Assembly (NCBI RefSeq): GCF_021869535.1
Contig: NW_026262701.1
Coordinates: 41,543,278 to 41,607,277 of the forward strand
DNA from: Mytilus californianus
Taxonomy: Eukaryota > Mollusca > Bivalvia > Mytilida > Mytilidae
DNA: 64,000 nucleotides
Direction of reading: 5' to 3'
Shown: positions 47,453 to 58,641 of the stretch, in pieces
Position numbering within the stretch: the stretch's first letter is position 1
Layout of the letters: every line of letters starts with the position of its first letter
The notes under the pieces: generated by a model
The model's input: the letters and a program-made list of their open reading frames with translations, nothing else
Database searches by the model: none
What the model was told of the DNA's origin: nothing
Program-made: the position numbers and the translations under genes

Positions 47453-47652
47453 CTCTCAACAACTGGATTTTCTTCTGCTACTTCAAGTGTGATATCAAAT
47501 GAATGGTCTGGTAGCGTATCGTCAAGTGGTTGTGGGGATGCTGGTGGGGGTGATGGTGGTGCTGGTTGTGGAGAAGCTGGTGCTGGTGGGGGTGATGCTG
47601 GTGCTGGTGGGGGTGATGCTGGTGCTGGTGATGGTGGTGCTTCTAATACTGC
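47453..47652 (-). CDS. MULE transposase gene exon 3: Pro/Ala/Ser-rich linker
   Basis: Acceptor TCGTTTAG|GC, donor TGAGAG|GTATTT; starts in phase 0, ends in phase 2. Encodes a run of P-A-P-A-S-P-P repeats (21-bp DNA unit, about three clean copies at 47575-47640), then an acidic stretch D-D-T-L-P-D-H-S-F-D. Likely a flexible spacer between finger and DNA-binding part. Confidence 0.82.
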
Positions 47653-48139
47653 CTAAACGAAAAACATATGTATAAAAGTCGTGAAACAAAATATAATTGT
47701 GTATTTTTGCACAAAAAAAGTATAAAAAAAAACGTCAAATATAATATGATATTATATGTCAAAATATAATTCAAAATATATAAATTCACATTAATATTTG
47801 TAACATTGTTTGATAATTGGCAATCACGTAAACTAATTAAAGGATTAACACCTCCGAAATGTGTATACTTTGTATTTAACAGAGACACGCGCCCAATGAT
47901 TGGATTAATATGATTTATGATCGGTCTTTTTTTTATAGGTCATCATACATAATCATAAATAACGGTTTGAGACCTTTTGCATAACAGGACTTATTCGGAA
48001 TAATAGTCAACCACAAAAAATGAAAAATTTAGGTTGAATACAATTGTTCTTCTCAAAATAATAAAGGAACGATAAGAAATTAAAACAATTCTGTCGAACA
48101 CACAACATTTAAAGAAATAATACAATAACGTATATGTAC

Positions 48140-48240
48140 CTCAACCTCCATATCTTGTGGTATGCGGACACATTCTGCACAGTGGAAAATAATGTCGACT
48201 TCTTCATTTACCATCAGGCGGTAATCAGTAATTGATATAC
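48140..48240 (-). CDS. MULE transposase gene exon 2: end of PHD-like finger
   Basis: Acceptor TTATTTCAG|GT, donor TTGAG|GTACAT. The split Gly joins exon 1 exactly, giving ...C-N-T-G-I-S then 'YRLMVNEEVDIIFHCAECVR'. The F-H-C-A-E-C supplies the last Cys pair of the finger. Exons 1 and 2 together total 68 codons and end in phase 0. Confidence 0.88.
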
Positions 48241-48324
48241 CTGAAATAACAAGAAATTAAAATATGACATATATTTCTTTACAGTCAAGTAATATTAATA
48301 CACTGATAATAATGTTTAAGGCCG

Positions 48325-48430
48325 TAGTAAGGTGACCTATAGTTGTTAATTTCTGTATCATTTGGTCTCTGATGGAGAGTTGTCTCAATTGGAATCATAC
48401 CGCAATCATACCACATCTTCTTTTTATATC
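48325..48430 (-). repeat. Truncated GAAGATGTGGTATGATT repeat in intron 1
   Basis: Complement of the 18470 family, with 'gtaaggtgacctatagttgt' and 'tctgatggagagttgtctca'. Confidence 0.87.
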
Positions 48431-48624
48431 TATTAATTGATACCTATGGTCCATTTATTGGACAAATGTGTAATGCAAATAACACTTAAATATAGATTTA
48501 ATTCTTATCAGGAAAGCGTCTTAACCAAAATTAAAGTAAAAAAAAAAAATGTATCTAAAGTATGACCGAAAGTACGAAATATGATTCAAAGGAAAAACTA
48601 AATTAATATTAAATTTGTAAATAC

Positions 48625-48727
48625 CTGTATTGCAAAGCCTGTGTTGCCATTTATCACAATCCTCACATTGGAGAGCATGTTGTCTTGGTCGGACTTGCTG
48701 GTCACATAGCACACAAGGGTACGACAT
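48625..48727 (-). CDS. MULE transposase gene exon 1: PHD-like zinc finger start
   Basis: ATG 48727-48725: MSYPCVLCDQQVRPRQ, then C-E-D-C-D-K-W-Q-H-R-L-C, ending at CAATACAG|GTATTT (phase 1). C-x2-C...C-x2-C-x4-H-x2-C is the first part of a PHD/RING-like finger (C4HC3 order). An in-frame ATG at 48814 would add about 29 residues; the later ATG starts right at the finger and is preferred. Such fingers sit at the N-terminus of many molluscan MULE-derived proteins; function there is unproven, perhaps protein or chromatin binding. Confidence 0.85.
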
Positions 48728-49456
48728 GATGAACAGCAATTTTCCAAATGAGTGCCACCGACATTTCTGGTTACTTTTATAAAGCAAGGTCGGTACATCA
48801 AAAAGACTGCTCAAACAGCTTGTATTTTTACAAGAATTTCACTACCAAATGTATGTTTGCACTCCGCTTGCACTCAGCTTGGGTGTTGTGTTTTTATAGT
48901 GATCTTGAATTGTATTTCCATTACAATTTCTTGACAAAAGCATAATTAATACTTGTGTTCATCAAAGAAGTAATAATAAGCAATCAACAATCTTCTTAAA
49001 TTTCAAACTTAATCATTACTTGATTATACCTTGTTTTATATTTCAAAACTGAACTTATTGTTTTAATTTTGACAGAAATTAGTCTCCCATTCGGATATAG
49101 TCATTCATATTTGTTCATTTTGTTCTGTTTGTTATACGCAAGATATCAAAAAACCATTTAGAAAACAATATGATATTTAATATTTTATTAAATTAAACAC
49201 ATTCATTTACGATATATATATAATGATTAAACAAATGATATAACAAAATTAAACATGATAAATAATATAAAAACAGTAAAGTTTATCTAAAAGTTATAAT
49301 AACCATCTATAAGTATCAACATAATTCATAAATAACATCTATATAAAAAAAAAAAAAAAAACATGGACGATACGTCTTCACAAAGTATGGCCGTTTTTGT
49401 CATATGGCCGTTTCATCTTTTCGGGGTATGGCAGTTTCATCCTATGGACGTCATGG

Positions 49457-50015
49457 TTACAATACACCATTAGATTTTATGGGCGCAGCCATTTTATGAG
49501 CATAACATGGTATTCAGAATTAAGAGTATAGCTAATCCTGATTGGTTGAAATGTGCGCCCGTTGTTTTTTGTTATTAGAGACTTCGTGCATTCTGCATTA
49601 TACCAAAGGCCAAATAAATTATTTTCCTTAGCCCTAACGGAACTGAGATGTCTTTTAAACGCTAGGATGAGACACGTATTTTTAAGTGCAAAATTGATAG
49701 GCATGGGAGATAAGTACAAATTACGCTAAGAAAAGCAACGCGAACCTATATTTTTTGGACCAAAAAATACTGTCCTAATAATTTTTCTTTAATTCTAGCA
49801 AGGTTTCGTTAAAAAAATCAACTTTCTAAAGTCTGTATCTCGAAAAAGGCTATCATTGTCGCCTATGGGGAAATTAATTGTTTATTTCAATCTATAGGCA
49901 GTATGGCCGTCACGTCCTGCATCGGACAGAACGATAAACAGATAAGCAACTGTCTATAGGGCCAAGTAAGGGAGGTGAAAAAGCCAGTATTACGCAGACC
50001 GATAAACAGTTACAT
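49457..50015. other. No gene; repeat end at 49920-50015
   Basis: 49930-50010 ('gataaacagataagcaac', 'aggtgaaaaagccagta') matches 50530-50590 and 52570-52620. Confidence 0.55.
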
Positions 50016-50017
50016 AG

Positions 50018-50300
50018 ACGGATCCAGGGGGTGGGGAAAATTTTGTTGATATTATAGGGAAGCAGGGGCGGATCCAGCCATTTTATAAAAGGGGGGTTCC
50101 CAACTCAGGACAAAGGGTGGGGGGGGGGTGTTCCATCTATGTGTCCCCATTCAAATGCATTGATCGTCCAAAAAAAGGGGGGTTCCAACCCTCGGAACCC
50201 TCCCCCGGATCCGCCACTGGGGAAGCATGACGGGAGTGGGCAACCCTTAGGTCAGTCAGCGGCCACCCCCTTTTATGAAAAGTTGTGGATCCGCCACTGA
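50018..50300 (+). mobile_element. MITE nested inside a MITE
   Basis: Outer element: 'gacggatccagggggtgggg' (50019) to 'ggatccgccactga' (50300), interior related to 6793/12983. Inner element 50063-50219: CAGGGGCGGATCC...GGATCCGCCACTG, related to 35394-35575. The inner one splits the outer at GGGAAG(CA), present at 50057-50064 and 50220-50227. Confidence 0.88.
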
Positions 50301-50613
50301 GATTTATATAAGCAGGTTTTCTTTGTGTAGATACCTTAAAATATCACCAACTGTGACTGAATACACAAGTTGATTCATTTTAGCTCATTAGCTGGGCTCA
50401 CTCGCTAAAAAGGTTCATTGCGGGCCTGCTCACTGGCTAACATTTTACGATATTCATGACTCGTGTAGAAAAGCCGATAATCTATACATGTGTGTGAGGA
50501 GTAGTTATCAAGCTTGCTTTCGTCTGTAAAAACTGTCTTAGGCCAAGTTGGGGAGGTGAAAAAGCCAGTAATAGAACGATAAACAGATGATCAGGTTTTC
50601 TTTATATAGATCC
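50300..50613 (+). repeat. Interspersed repeat, intact copy then left part of interrupted copy
   Basis: 'ttaaaatatcaccaactgtg', 'tttagctcattagctgggct', 'gtagaaaagccgataatcta' also occur at 52212-52345. The pre-insertion site is visible here: 'ttttctttgtgtagatacct' at 50321-50340. Confidence 0.85.
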
Positions 50614-52204
50614 AGAGCTCCAGATAAGAATTCACAAATTGGGGTTTTTACCCACCATTTTTTTATGTAAGTTGGTGATAAAAGTTTTTTAATTGCATTA
50701 TCAATTCCAATTCACCCCTCAAGCAAATATCAAATTGGGTTTTTCACCACCAAGCTCCTTAATGTATTGGGTTTTTTCATCAACACAATATTGAATATTT
50801 AGGCATGTTATAATCACATTATATCAACCCCAGATGTGTTTCCATCTTAAATGTATTTCTTTCTTTGTATATGTGCTTAGCTGTTTTATTTGGTTTATTC
50901 ACTGACGAGCAATTGTACTTTTAATTTGTGTCCCGTTTTAAACGTTCTGTCAGTTTTGTATTTTCTCAAAACTTATGTAAACTGCAGCTGGTGTCACTAG
51001 TTGGACAGTAACTAATTGCCTTTCTAGATCCCATATGATCACCCTACAGTTTATAGTTGGGGTAGGTGTGGCTAAGTGTTTAGATTTTTATGTAATATAT
51101 GTGAAATTTAGGTGCTGTAAGAAAGTTTTGCCAGTCCTTTCACCTATTTGCCAGATCTACTTTTTAATAAAAATAAAAAGTAGTTCCCAGATTTAAGATA
51201 TACCCCAAAACCTTGAGATTTATAGGGTGGTTTTATGATGGAGACCACATTCAACTTCAATTTACAAATAATTCTGCAACATCAAGTAAATAAATGACAA
51301 TGTTATACTGCACTTGCCAATAAGACAACTATCTTAAGCATCCAGAACAATTAGACCAAAACAAAGAAAGGGTCAAGCTGCATAATTTGACGTAAAAAAC
51401 GGATATGTGTATTCATTCATCAACTAAAATGAAAAAAATAATATATAAACTGTTTTTGTTTAATTCAATTTACATAAATCTGGGTTAAGTTGTCCCATAT
51501 CAGAACTTTTGGTTTCCGATGCTTTCCAACTACATATCATGTCATAATTGATTTGGCCTTTCACTTTTTCCAACTGATTTCGTTTTTTACGAAACCCCGT
51601 GCAGTTTATCGTTCTATAGCAATGTTCTCGTCAAGGTACGCAAACACGCCCGTGCGTTCAATGGACGCTTCCTAAAATCACTAGCTGAGTCTTGTAATCA
51701 TCATAACTTTCCCTCAGCTATCAAAAAGAAGCCGAAAACATGCTTCTATTCAATATTTTTATTGGACATTTACTTTCGTTTTAATTCATTGTATGTTATG
51801 ATAAATCCCGAGCAATTCGAAAAAATATGACAGCATGTCACACGCTAACTGGATAACCGCCGAGAAGATCGAAATGTTTTCATAAACACGTGTACCTTTT
51901 GAGCAACGGAAAATTCCAACAGGGACCCATTACAGCTACTTGATGCAGGGCTCTATTTTAAGAACGAAAGGACATTTCCAATTATGAATATTATAAAAAT
52001 AGATTTACGCGACGACTGTAATCAGATAAGGGTAAATAACGCAATCGATAGCAAATAAAAGCGTTAAGAACTCATGGTTTTGGCATATAATTGGGTTTTC
52101 CTTTGAATTAATTGGGTTTTTGAACCCTGCAATGGGCAATTGCATTGGGTTTTTAATTATTTGTATTGCGTGATCACGCAAATACGCAGCTTATCTGGAG
52201 CTCT
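50614..52204. mobile_element. 1.6-kb non-autonomous DNA transposon, TIR (C)AGAGCTCCAGATAAG
   Basis: Left AGAGCTCCAGATAAG at 50614-50628 and right CTTATCTGGAGCTCT at 52190-52204 are perfect complements (16 bp with the outer C/G). TAGATCC flanks both sides (50607-50613 and 52206-52212). Subterminal 'attgggttttt' occurs three times near each end (about 50640, 50735, 50768; 52090, 52120, 52145). No transposase frame. A hAT-like class is possible from CAGAG ends and 7-8 bp flanks. Confidence 0.88.
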
Positions 52205-52625
52205 GTAGATCCCTTAAAATATCCCCCACTGAGGACACAATTTGATTCAATTTAGCTCATTAGCTGCGCTCAATCGTCATAATAGGTTCATTGTAGCTTA
52301 CTGGCTAATATGTGTAGAAAAGCTGATAACCTATACATACATGTAAATGTATATGGTCAGATCATATGTTTTCGTACGTCATATGAATTTGTACTATGCA
52401 TGCCTTTTCAATGGAAATTGTGACGACAGTACGTAATGAGTATGCATTCTTAATAGCACGAAAAACGATGAGAAGAGGATACATAATTTATGTCAACCAA
52501 AATTTTTCAGCAACGTCAAAATATGTGAGGACACCCTATCAAGATCTATCAAGCTTGCGTTCATGTTGCGTTAAAACTGTTTTAGGAAGGTGAAATATAC
52601 CAACAATATAACAATAGATAGATAA
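52205..52625 (+). repeat. Right part of the interspersed repeat split by the 1.6-kb element
   Basis: Continues 'cttaaaatatcccccactga' exactly where the 50613 side stops; parallels 50341-50590. Confidence 0.85.
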
Positions 52626-53945
52626 TCGATATTGTAAAATATCAATGTGTTGAAAAGCCAATGATCTACATATATACTTAAATATGTCAACCATAAAATA
52701 AAACTGATTTAATTTACACCACAACTGTTGAAAAAACCTTTATGTTTATATAACTTATCTCATTCTAGTCCATTCAACTGACAGAATCGGTGTACATTTC
52801 ATGAACTCTTTAATAACAAGAATCATCATGGACTATTCTTTATAGCAATATCTGTTAGCCATTTTGGGGGTCTTTTGCATTCAAAGTTTAGTTCATGATG
52901 TTCATGAAAGACCTGTAGTACAAAGTATATCACTGGATTGAGCTTTTTGTCTAAGTGTATTATTAAAGTGCTTTGCTTTGAGCTCAGTTCATTGTTATGC
53001 AATTCATTCTTTGTGAAATAAAGATTTGACAGACAACTCTCATGTACAAGGATTTGTCAGGGTAGTATCCATTCTATGTACAATGTAAGTAATAAGGAGA
53101 TAAAAGCATTTTATTATGATTTGAACCAAACATTTTTTGTCCATTAACCAAATTTTAAAAAAAAGAACAAATTTACCCGACAATGCTACACTCGCTACTA
53201 GCAATATGATGCTAGGTTGTTTTAATACATCTGTACTGCCTACTGATGACTCGGTCCTGAGTGTAAATGGTCATTCAGTATGTTAAAAAAAAAGACAAAA
53301 ATTTATAAGGCCTATCTGGCCTAATTGATTTCTAAAACTATATTTCATTGTACATGTTCAACATTTTTCATTCATTTGTTTATTTCTTAATTTGTGTGAA
53401 TTAACATTGTTACAGTAAATGTTAATTACTACACTTTCATACCACAACAAATACTGTATTGGTATCACTTATATTTGTATCCATATAACAAAAAAAATTG
53501 AAAAGAGAATAATTTTGCAATACCTTTTTCATATTGAATACTATAACTTTTTTGATATTTAGACATATTAAGTAGATTTTCATAATACCCACTTGACATG
53601 CTTGAAATTCTATCAGATTACTTTTGGAGCAGTTATGAGTCTTTGAAGCATGCTCACAAAGGTTTTTTTGTTGATATCATTTTCATATTGGTCAAAACTT
53701 TTTTTTGCTTCGGCCAGCTTTGGAGAAGATGTTATCAAAGAATTGATAAAAAAACAACACAGAAGTTTACTTTCTAGCTCATCTAGCCCCAAGCATCATG
53801 TCAGGCATTGTCATTACTAAAAACCAATAAATGTCTTCTAATCTGAGAAACAATTTCGACATTTTAACAAAATATTTTACTAATGATACTGACAATCCAC
53901 CACAAAGTAATATAAATAGAACCATACAAATAGTGAGCAAATACA
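52626..53945. other. No gene seen
   Basis: AT-rich sequence with no domain-bearing frame. Confidence 0.45.
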
Positions 53946-53947
53946 TA

Positions 53948-54175
53948 TAAAAAAGATGTGGTATGATTGCCAATGAGACAATTCTCCACAACAGACCAAA
54001 ATGACACAGAGATTAACAACTACGGGTCACCGTACAGCCTTCAACAATGAGCAAAGCCCATAACGCATAGTCATTTATGTTATTTACGTACACAAAATAA
54101 CATAAAAACAAATATTATGAAAAACATAGACAAACGACAACCACTGAATTACAGCCTCCTGATATCATGTTCTCA
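53948..54175 (+). repeat. Interspersed repeat, GATGTGGTATGATTGCC family
   Basis: 'aagatgtggtatgattgcca', 'ggtcaccgtacagccttcaa', 'gacaaacgacaaccactgaa'. Confidence 0.92.
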
Positions 54176-54514
54176 GATATCATCTCCCATTTAAAAAAAA
54201 ATCACATGAAAAAATGAACCTATTATGTGTTGCTCTCCTAGCTACAAAATGTATCCAAAATGAAAGATGTGGAAAATATTCAATCATAATCATTTGGTAA
54301 TTAATGCAATTAGTGTCTCTTCCATGCCTGTCTTGAACATAAAATCTAAATATTAAATAAACAACACTCCTCATGCTCAGGTTGGTTGTCATCGTGCAAC
54401 ACAGTTAATAACACCATATAGGAAAAACATAGAACTCCTTTTGTCATATAAAACACTGTCAAACATCCAAACATACTATCCACATTCATCTGTGTCCACA
54501 CTTGTATTTTATTA

Positions 54515-54680
54515 AAATATTTTAAACTACCAAGATATCGTGCATGCAGGGGCTCGGGCATACCTCAAGTAGTCCGCGAAATGTTTATTTTTTTTATGAA
54601 AATATTTAAAACTACCAAGATATCCTACACAAGGCTCGGGCATGCCTTAAGTTGTACGTGGAAATAATTATTTACTGTTA
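54515..54680. repeat. 84-bp tandem duplication (diverged)
   Basis: 'aaactaccaagatatc' at 54524 and 54608, each followed by 'ggctcgggcat(a/g)cct'. Confidence 0.88.
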
Positions 54681-55480
54681 TGAAAATATTAAAAAAACAA
54701 TTATATTGGATTTATCAACTTACAAGTATTTTTGGCCTACTTCACACCTTTTGTGTGTTACTTTATATTTGTGATCAAACGTGTCAAATTATAACCGGTA
54801 ATATACAACATAATTTACAACATAGTAAAATACAATATACTACTCAATACCATAAAAAGTTTAAATAACCTGGTGCCCGTCACAGTACCCTAAACTGTTT
54901 TTCCAAGTTTTTTTTTATCATTTGATAAAGACTTTACCATTCAATCTTAATGGTTTTTTTATATAAATTTTAAGCAAATCCTATAAGATATGAATAGGTA
55001 TTAGGTAGTACAAAGATCAGGACACAGTCAACGTTGGTCAGGTCAAGTTTTTTTTTACCCCAAAACATATATCCCCCCCTTTTTTTAATGATATAAAATA
55101 ACACAGAAATTTTCATCAGTTAGGTCATTGTAAAGTTTTCTATATTTTTTCTTATATTTATGTATTAAATGGACTAAATTTATAGCAATTCAAATTTGAC
55201 AAAATTTTAAGAAATAAAAAAGTTATTAGCATTTTCGTTTTGGTCCAGTCATTAGTGTAACCCGTCAAAGGGAGGTAATTCGTATTGTTAGGAATATTGC
55301 ACAATGACCATTTTTTAGAAATTAATTTCAGATGTTTCTAAGTAGATTCCCCATAACTTTTTTTGATTTTTGATAAAAACAAAACTGAAATTAATTGTTT
55401 TTGTGTTTCTTTTTAATAGATGTAGCCGCATAATTTCACAACACTACACCAAATATTGTGTTTTCTCAAAATTCCCAACT
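54681..55480. other. No gene seen
   Basis: AT-rich; 'gtcaggtcaagttttttttt' and similar T runs. Confidence 0.4.
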
Positions 55481-55481
55481 T

Positions 55482-55735
55482 TCTCTGCAGTTACCATGGT
55501 AACCAACCAATATATATATCGGTTGGCATTATTTTTCTGACTAGGCTTATAGGATATACATATCAGCCAATTTTCAGAAAGATCGGTGACTATGTGTGCC
55601 GAAAAAGTTCAAGTGGTTACAGAGAATGAGTATTAACTATTAGTTAATAGAGTTGCACGAATCACTATTAAGGCTTTTATTAACTAATAGACTATTAAGT
55701 GACTCTTAACGTTTTAATAGTCAATTAAGCCCCAA
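55482..55735 (-). repeat. Repeat related to 39640-39850, inverted, with perfect X-box
   Basis: GTTACCATGGTAAC (55490-55503) is a perfect 14-bp palindrome. The 'gttacagagaatgagtatta' stretch is the complement of 39690-39705 text, and a dense run of TTAATAGTC/GACTATTAA follows. Confidence 0.7.
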
Positions 55736-55780
55736 TTAATTCCAAAATTCATTGCGACGTCACGACGCGCGTGCATTTTT

Positions 55781-55902
55781 GCGATTTTCATCATTTTTCA
55801 CACGACGTCATCACGATTTCCTCGATTTTCATCATTTTTCACGACGTCATCACGATTTCCGCGATTTTCATCATTTTTCACGATGTCATCACGATTTCCA
55901 GG
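55781..55902. repeat. 39-bp tandem repeat, about 3 copies, with GACGTCATCACG
   Basis: 'cgattttcatcatttttcac' at 55782, 55823 and 55862; 'cgacgtcatcacgatttcc' between copies (GATGTCATC in the last). Confidence 0.95.
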
Positions 55903-56785
55903 AGAGTCAAAATGACATGATGAAGAATACAAGTTTTGTTGGTTCGACGAGAGAGGAAAGTCCTGTGAACGAAGGTGCTTTGATAGTTTATGTACAAATA
56001 ATAGTAAAAAGCCTAACATGTGAACTCGCACACCATAGTTCATTCCAAAGTATCTTTGAAATATTCTTATCCCTTTGAAAACGAGCAACTTTATCTTCAA
56101 ATATGTCTAATTTATTTATGAAACTTGCACAACGGAAAGTTCTTTTATTTTTGGAAAATGACGCTATCAGCGGCATGTTTCCGATACCATTGACCAGAAC
56201 TAACGGAAGTTGATTATGCCTCCGCCTACCGCACTCGGTTTCATATTTACTATTTTACATACTAACTGGAATCTGCTTGTATTACGCTACACTCGAACAA
56301 AGTGTTGTAGTCGGACGGGAACCAGTTTACATACGTTATTTTATTTACCAAAAAGATATCTTGACCTGTCCATATGTTTTTTGTTATTAAATGGTATTTG
56401 GAGCTATCCCTTTAATTGTTATATTTTTCATATTTATTCGAGCTTTGACTTTTATGCACATGTCTTACAATCGTAAACAATCGGTATGTATACATGATAA
56501 ATAGATCCGTTTTGTTATGGTGTTGGACTTTTTACCCTCCAATGATCAGCAATCGCTAGACAAAATAGTTCTCCTAAATAATGTGAGCCTTCCATGCCAT
56601 TTCAACTTTACAATCATTAAAAAAGTAATAATCGGAATCATTTTGATATCCATTGGATAGAAACTGGTCTTTATCCAGATTTACGAAGATTTTAATAATC
56701 GGAAATTAGTAATACGGTTATACCCACGCGGTGGGTATGAATCTTTGTTTATAAAGTTATCTTATAGCAGCAGAGTCTGTAACTG
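55903..56785. other. No recognised gene
   Basis: The minus frame over 55798-56100 is partly made of the tandem repeat; no domain. Confidence 0.45.
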
Positions 56786-57433
56786 TATCATTATTAATTA
56801 ACTACACTGATATTGTACTTAATATGATGAAAACTGCATATGCAATATAAGATGTCAACTCGGCCAATACAGATTTTTTTCCGTATTGGCCGAGTTCTGA
56901 TCCGGCCAAAACAGGATTTCGGAACGTCTCTAGTTTTTAGATCGTAAGTCACGATAAACTCAAACTGAAAGTAAACAGTTGTTTGTACGACACAGTTTTT
57001 ATTTACTCACCATAAACAAGCTGAAACGTTCAGTATGGCATATATTTTAGGTTAAAGACGGTCCCATTCATTTGAAAAGCATTTTTGAAAGTAGACGATG
57101 GAATTATTTCAGGTTTGGGGAACGAGTAAATTATCACAAAGTTCATTTCTTGACGACCTCATAATTTCATCATGTCGATGGTACAAATCGATTTTTACTG
57201 TTTACTTTCGCTTCTCATGTTTTGTAAACGGTCTTTTATTTTTAAACCCGAACCAGGCATATGCATTCTGTAATTGCGCAAATCTTCGTTCTTTGGTCAA
57301 TTGGCTTATGGATAGTTTTATCAATTTCAACTCTTACATTATTTTTTTTTTAAATATATTTGCATTACACATGCAATGGCAGTACCTTTCCAATTACTAT
57401 TTATGTGTTGTGTCTAAATTAAAGTTGTAATAT

Positions 57434-57574
57434 GGTATTATTACGTGAGTATTTCTGTATTGGCCTTGTTATTGGTCCGAGGCTTGTTGTATTGGTCTGA
57501 GGCGAAGCCTCAGACCAATACAACAAGCCTCGGACCAATAACAAGGCCAATACAGAAATACACGTAATGATACC
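57434..57574. repeat. Near-perfect palindrome (about 68-bp arms), GGCGAAGCC hinge
   Basis: The left arm 'ctgtattggccttgttattg'...'gtattggtctgaggc' and right arm 'gcctcagaccaatacaacaa'...'caaggccaatacagaaatac' match except for a two-base gap. Confidence 0.97.
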
Positions 57575-57787
57575 TTTATTAATTAACTACAGCGTTAACA
57601 TTGTTTTATATACCACAAGAGATAAACATTTTTTACCTTGAAGTGGAACTATCCAAATCTGAGTTCCCATTTATCATGTTTTACTTTATAAGCTACAATA
57701 TCAAATGATCTGGAGCTGTTTCCAGGCGTCTTCTACATTTTCTCATCTAATGAATTTTTCTACCCTTACCAGTCACTATAAAGTGTT
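57575..57787. repeat. Block B, inverted again at 58435-58645
   Basis: 'gagataaacattttttacct', 'aactatccaaatctgag' and 'aatttttctac' here; complements 'aggtaaaaatgtttatctc', 'ctgagatttggatagtt' and 'gtagaaaaatt' at 58455-58600. Confidence 0.9.
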
Positions 57788-58641
57788 ACAGTTCATATTT
57801 AGACGCAACACATAAATAGTAATTGGAAAGGTACTGCCATTGCATGTGTAATGCAGAAATAAATTAAAAAAAAAAAATGTAGGAGTTGAATATGATTGAA
57901 AATGATACAACTATCCATAAGGCAACTGACCGAAGATTTGAACAATTACAAGTCACCCTTCCACAATGCATATGCCTGGTTTAGGTTGAAAAATAAATGA
58001 CAATTTTACAAAACATGAGAAGCGAAAGTAAACAGTAAATCGGTTGTACCTGCAGTCGACAAGAAATGAACTTTGTGATAAACTACTCGTTGCCCAAACC
58101 TGAAATAATTCAATTGGCTGCTTACAAAATGCTTTTTAAATTAATGTGACCGTCTTTAACCCGAAATATATGCCACACTGAACGTTTCGGCATGTTTATG
58201 GTGAGTAAATGAAGACTGCGTCTTCCTAACGACTGTTTACTTTAAGTTGGTGTTTATCAAGACTTTCGATCTAAAAACTAGAGGCGTTCCGAAATCCTGT
58301 ATTGGCCGGATGAGAACTCGGCCAATACAGAAAAAAAATCAATATTGGCCGAGTTATTCTGTATTAGCCGAGTTGACACTTTTATATTGCATAGGCAGTT
58401 TTCATCATATTAAGTCCAATAACAGAGTATTTAATTAATAACACTTTATAGTGACTGGAAAGTGTAGAAAAATTCATCAGATGAGAAAAGGCTGAAGATA
58501 CATGGAAACGGCACCAAATCATTAGATATTGCATCTTATAAAAAGAAACTGAGATTTGGATAGTTCCTCTTCAAGGTAAAAATGTTTATCTCTTGTGAAA
58601 TGAAATAAAAAAATATTGCAACACTGTAGTTAATTAATAAA

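Larger units (their letters stand above)
43920..49456 (-). mobile_element. MULE-type DNA transposon (5.5 kb), internally deleted gene
   Basis: Terminal inverted repeats: left 43920-44003 ('ccatgacggccatggg' ... 'gagacgtatcgtcca') and right 49365-49456 ('tggacgatacgtctt' ... 'atggacgtcatgg'), both studded with CGGCCAT. They enclose one gene on the minus strand with MULE-transposase features. Long TIRs suit the Mutator-like class. A 9-bp target duplication could not be pinned down because the outer edges have drifted. Spaces without exons (44004-45400, 46417-46896 and others) are AT-rich intron or flank. Confidence 0.85.
56790..58440. repeat. Large composite inverted repeat (arms about 640 bp)
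   Basis: Arm 56790-57433 is inverted at 57788-58440: 'atgatgaaaactgcatatgc', 'gatttcggaacg', 'gtttactttcgcttctcatg', 'ggcagtacctttccaattac' all recur as complements, with moderate divergence. Both arms carry pairs of 'ctcggccaatacag'-type hairpins (56857-56925 and 58303-58372). Confidence 0.92.

Noticed and set aside
57098-57430. 110-codon ORF in inverted-repeat arm A
   Set aside because: The inverted partner arm (57788-58440) does not keep the frame, and no domain is visible.
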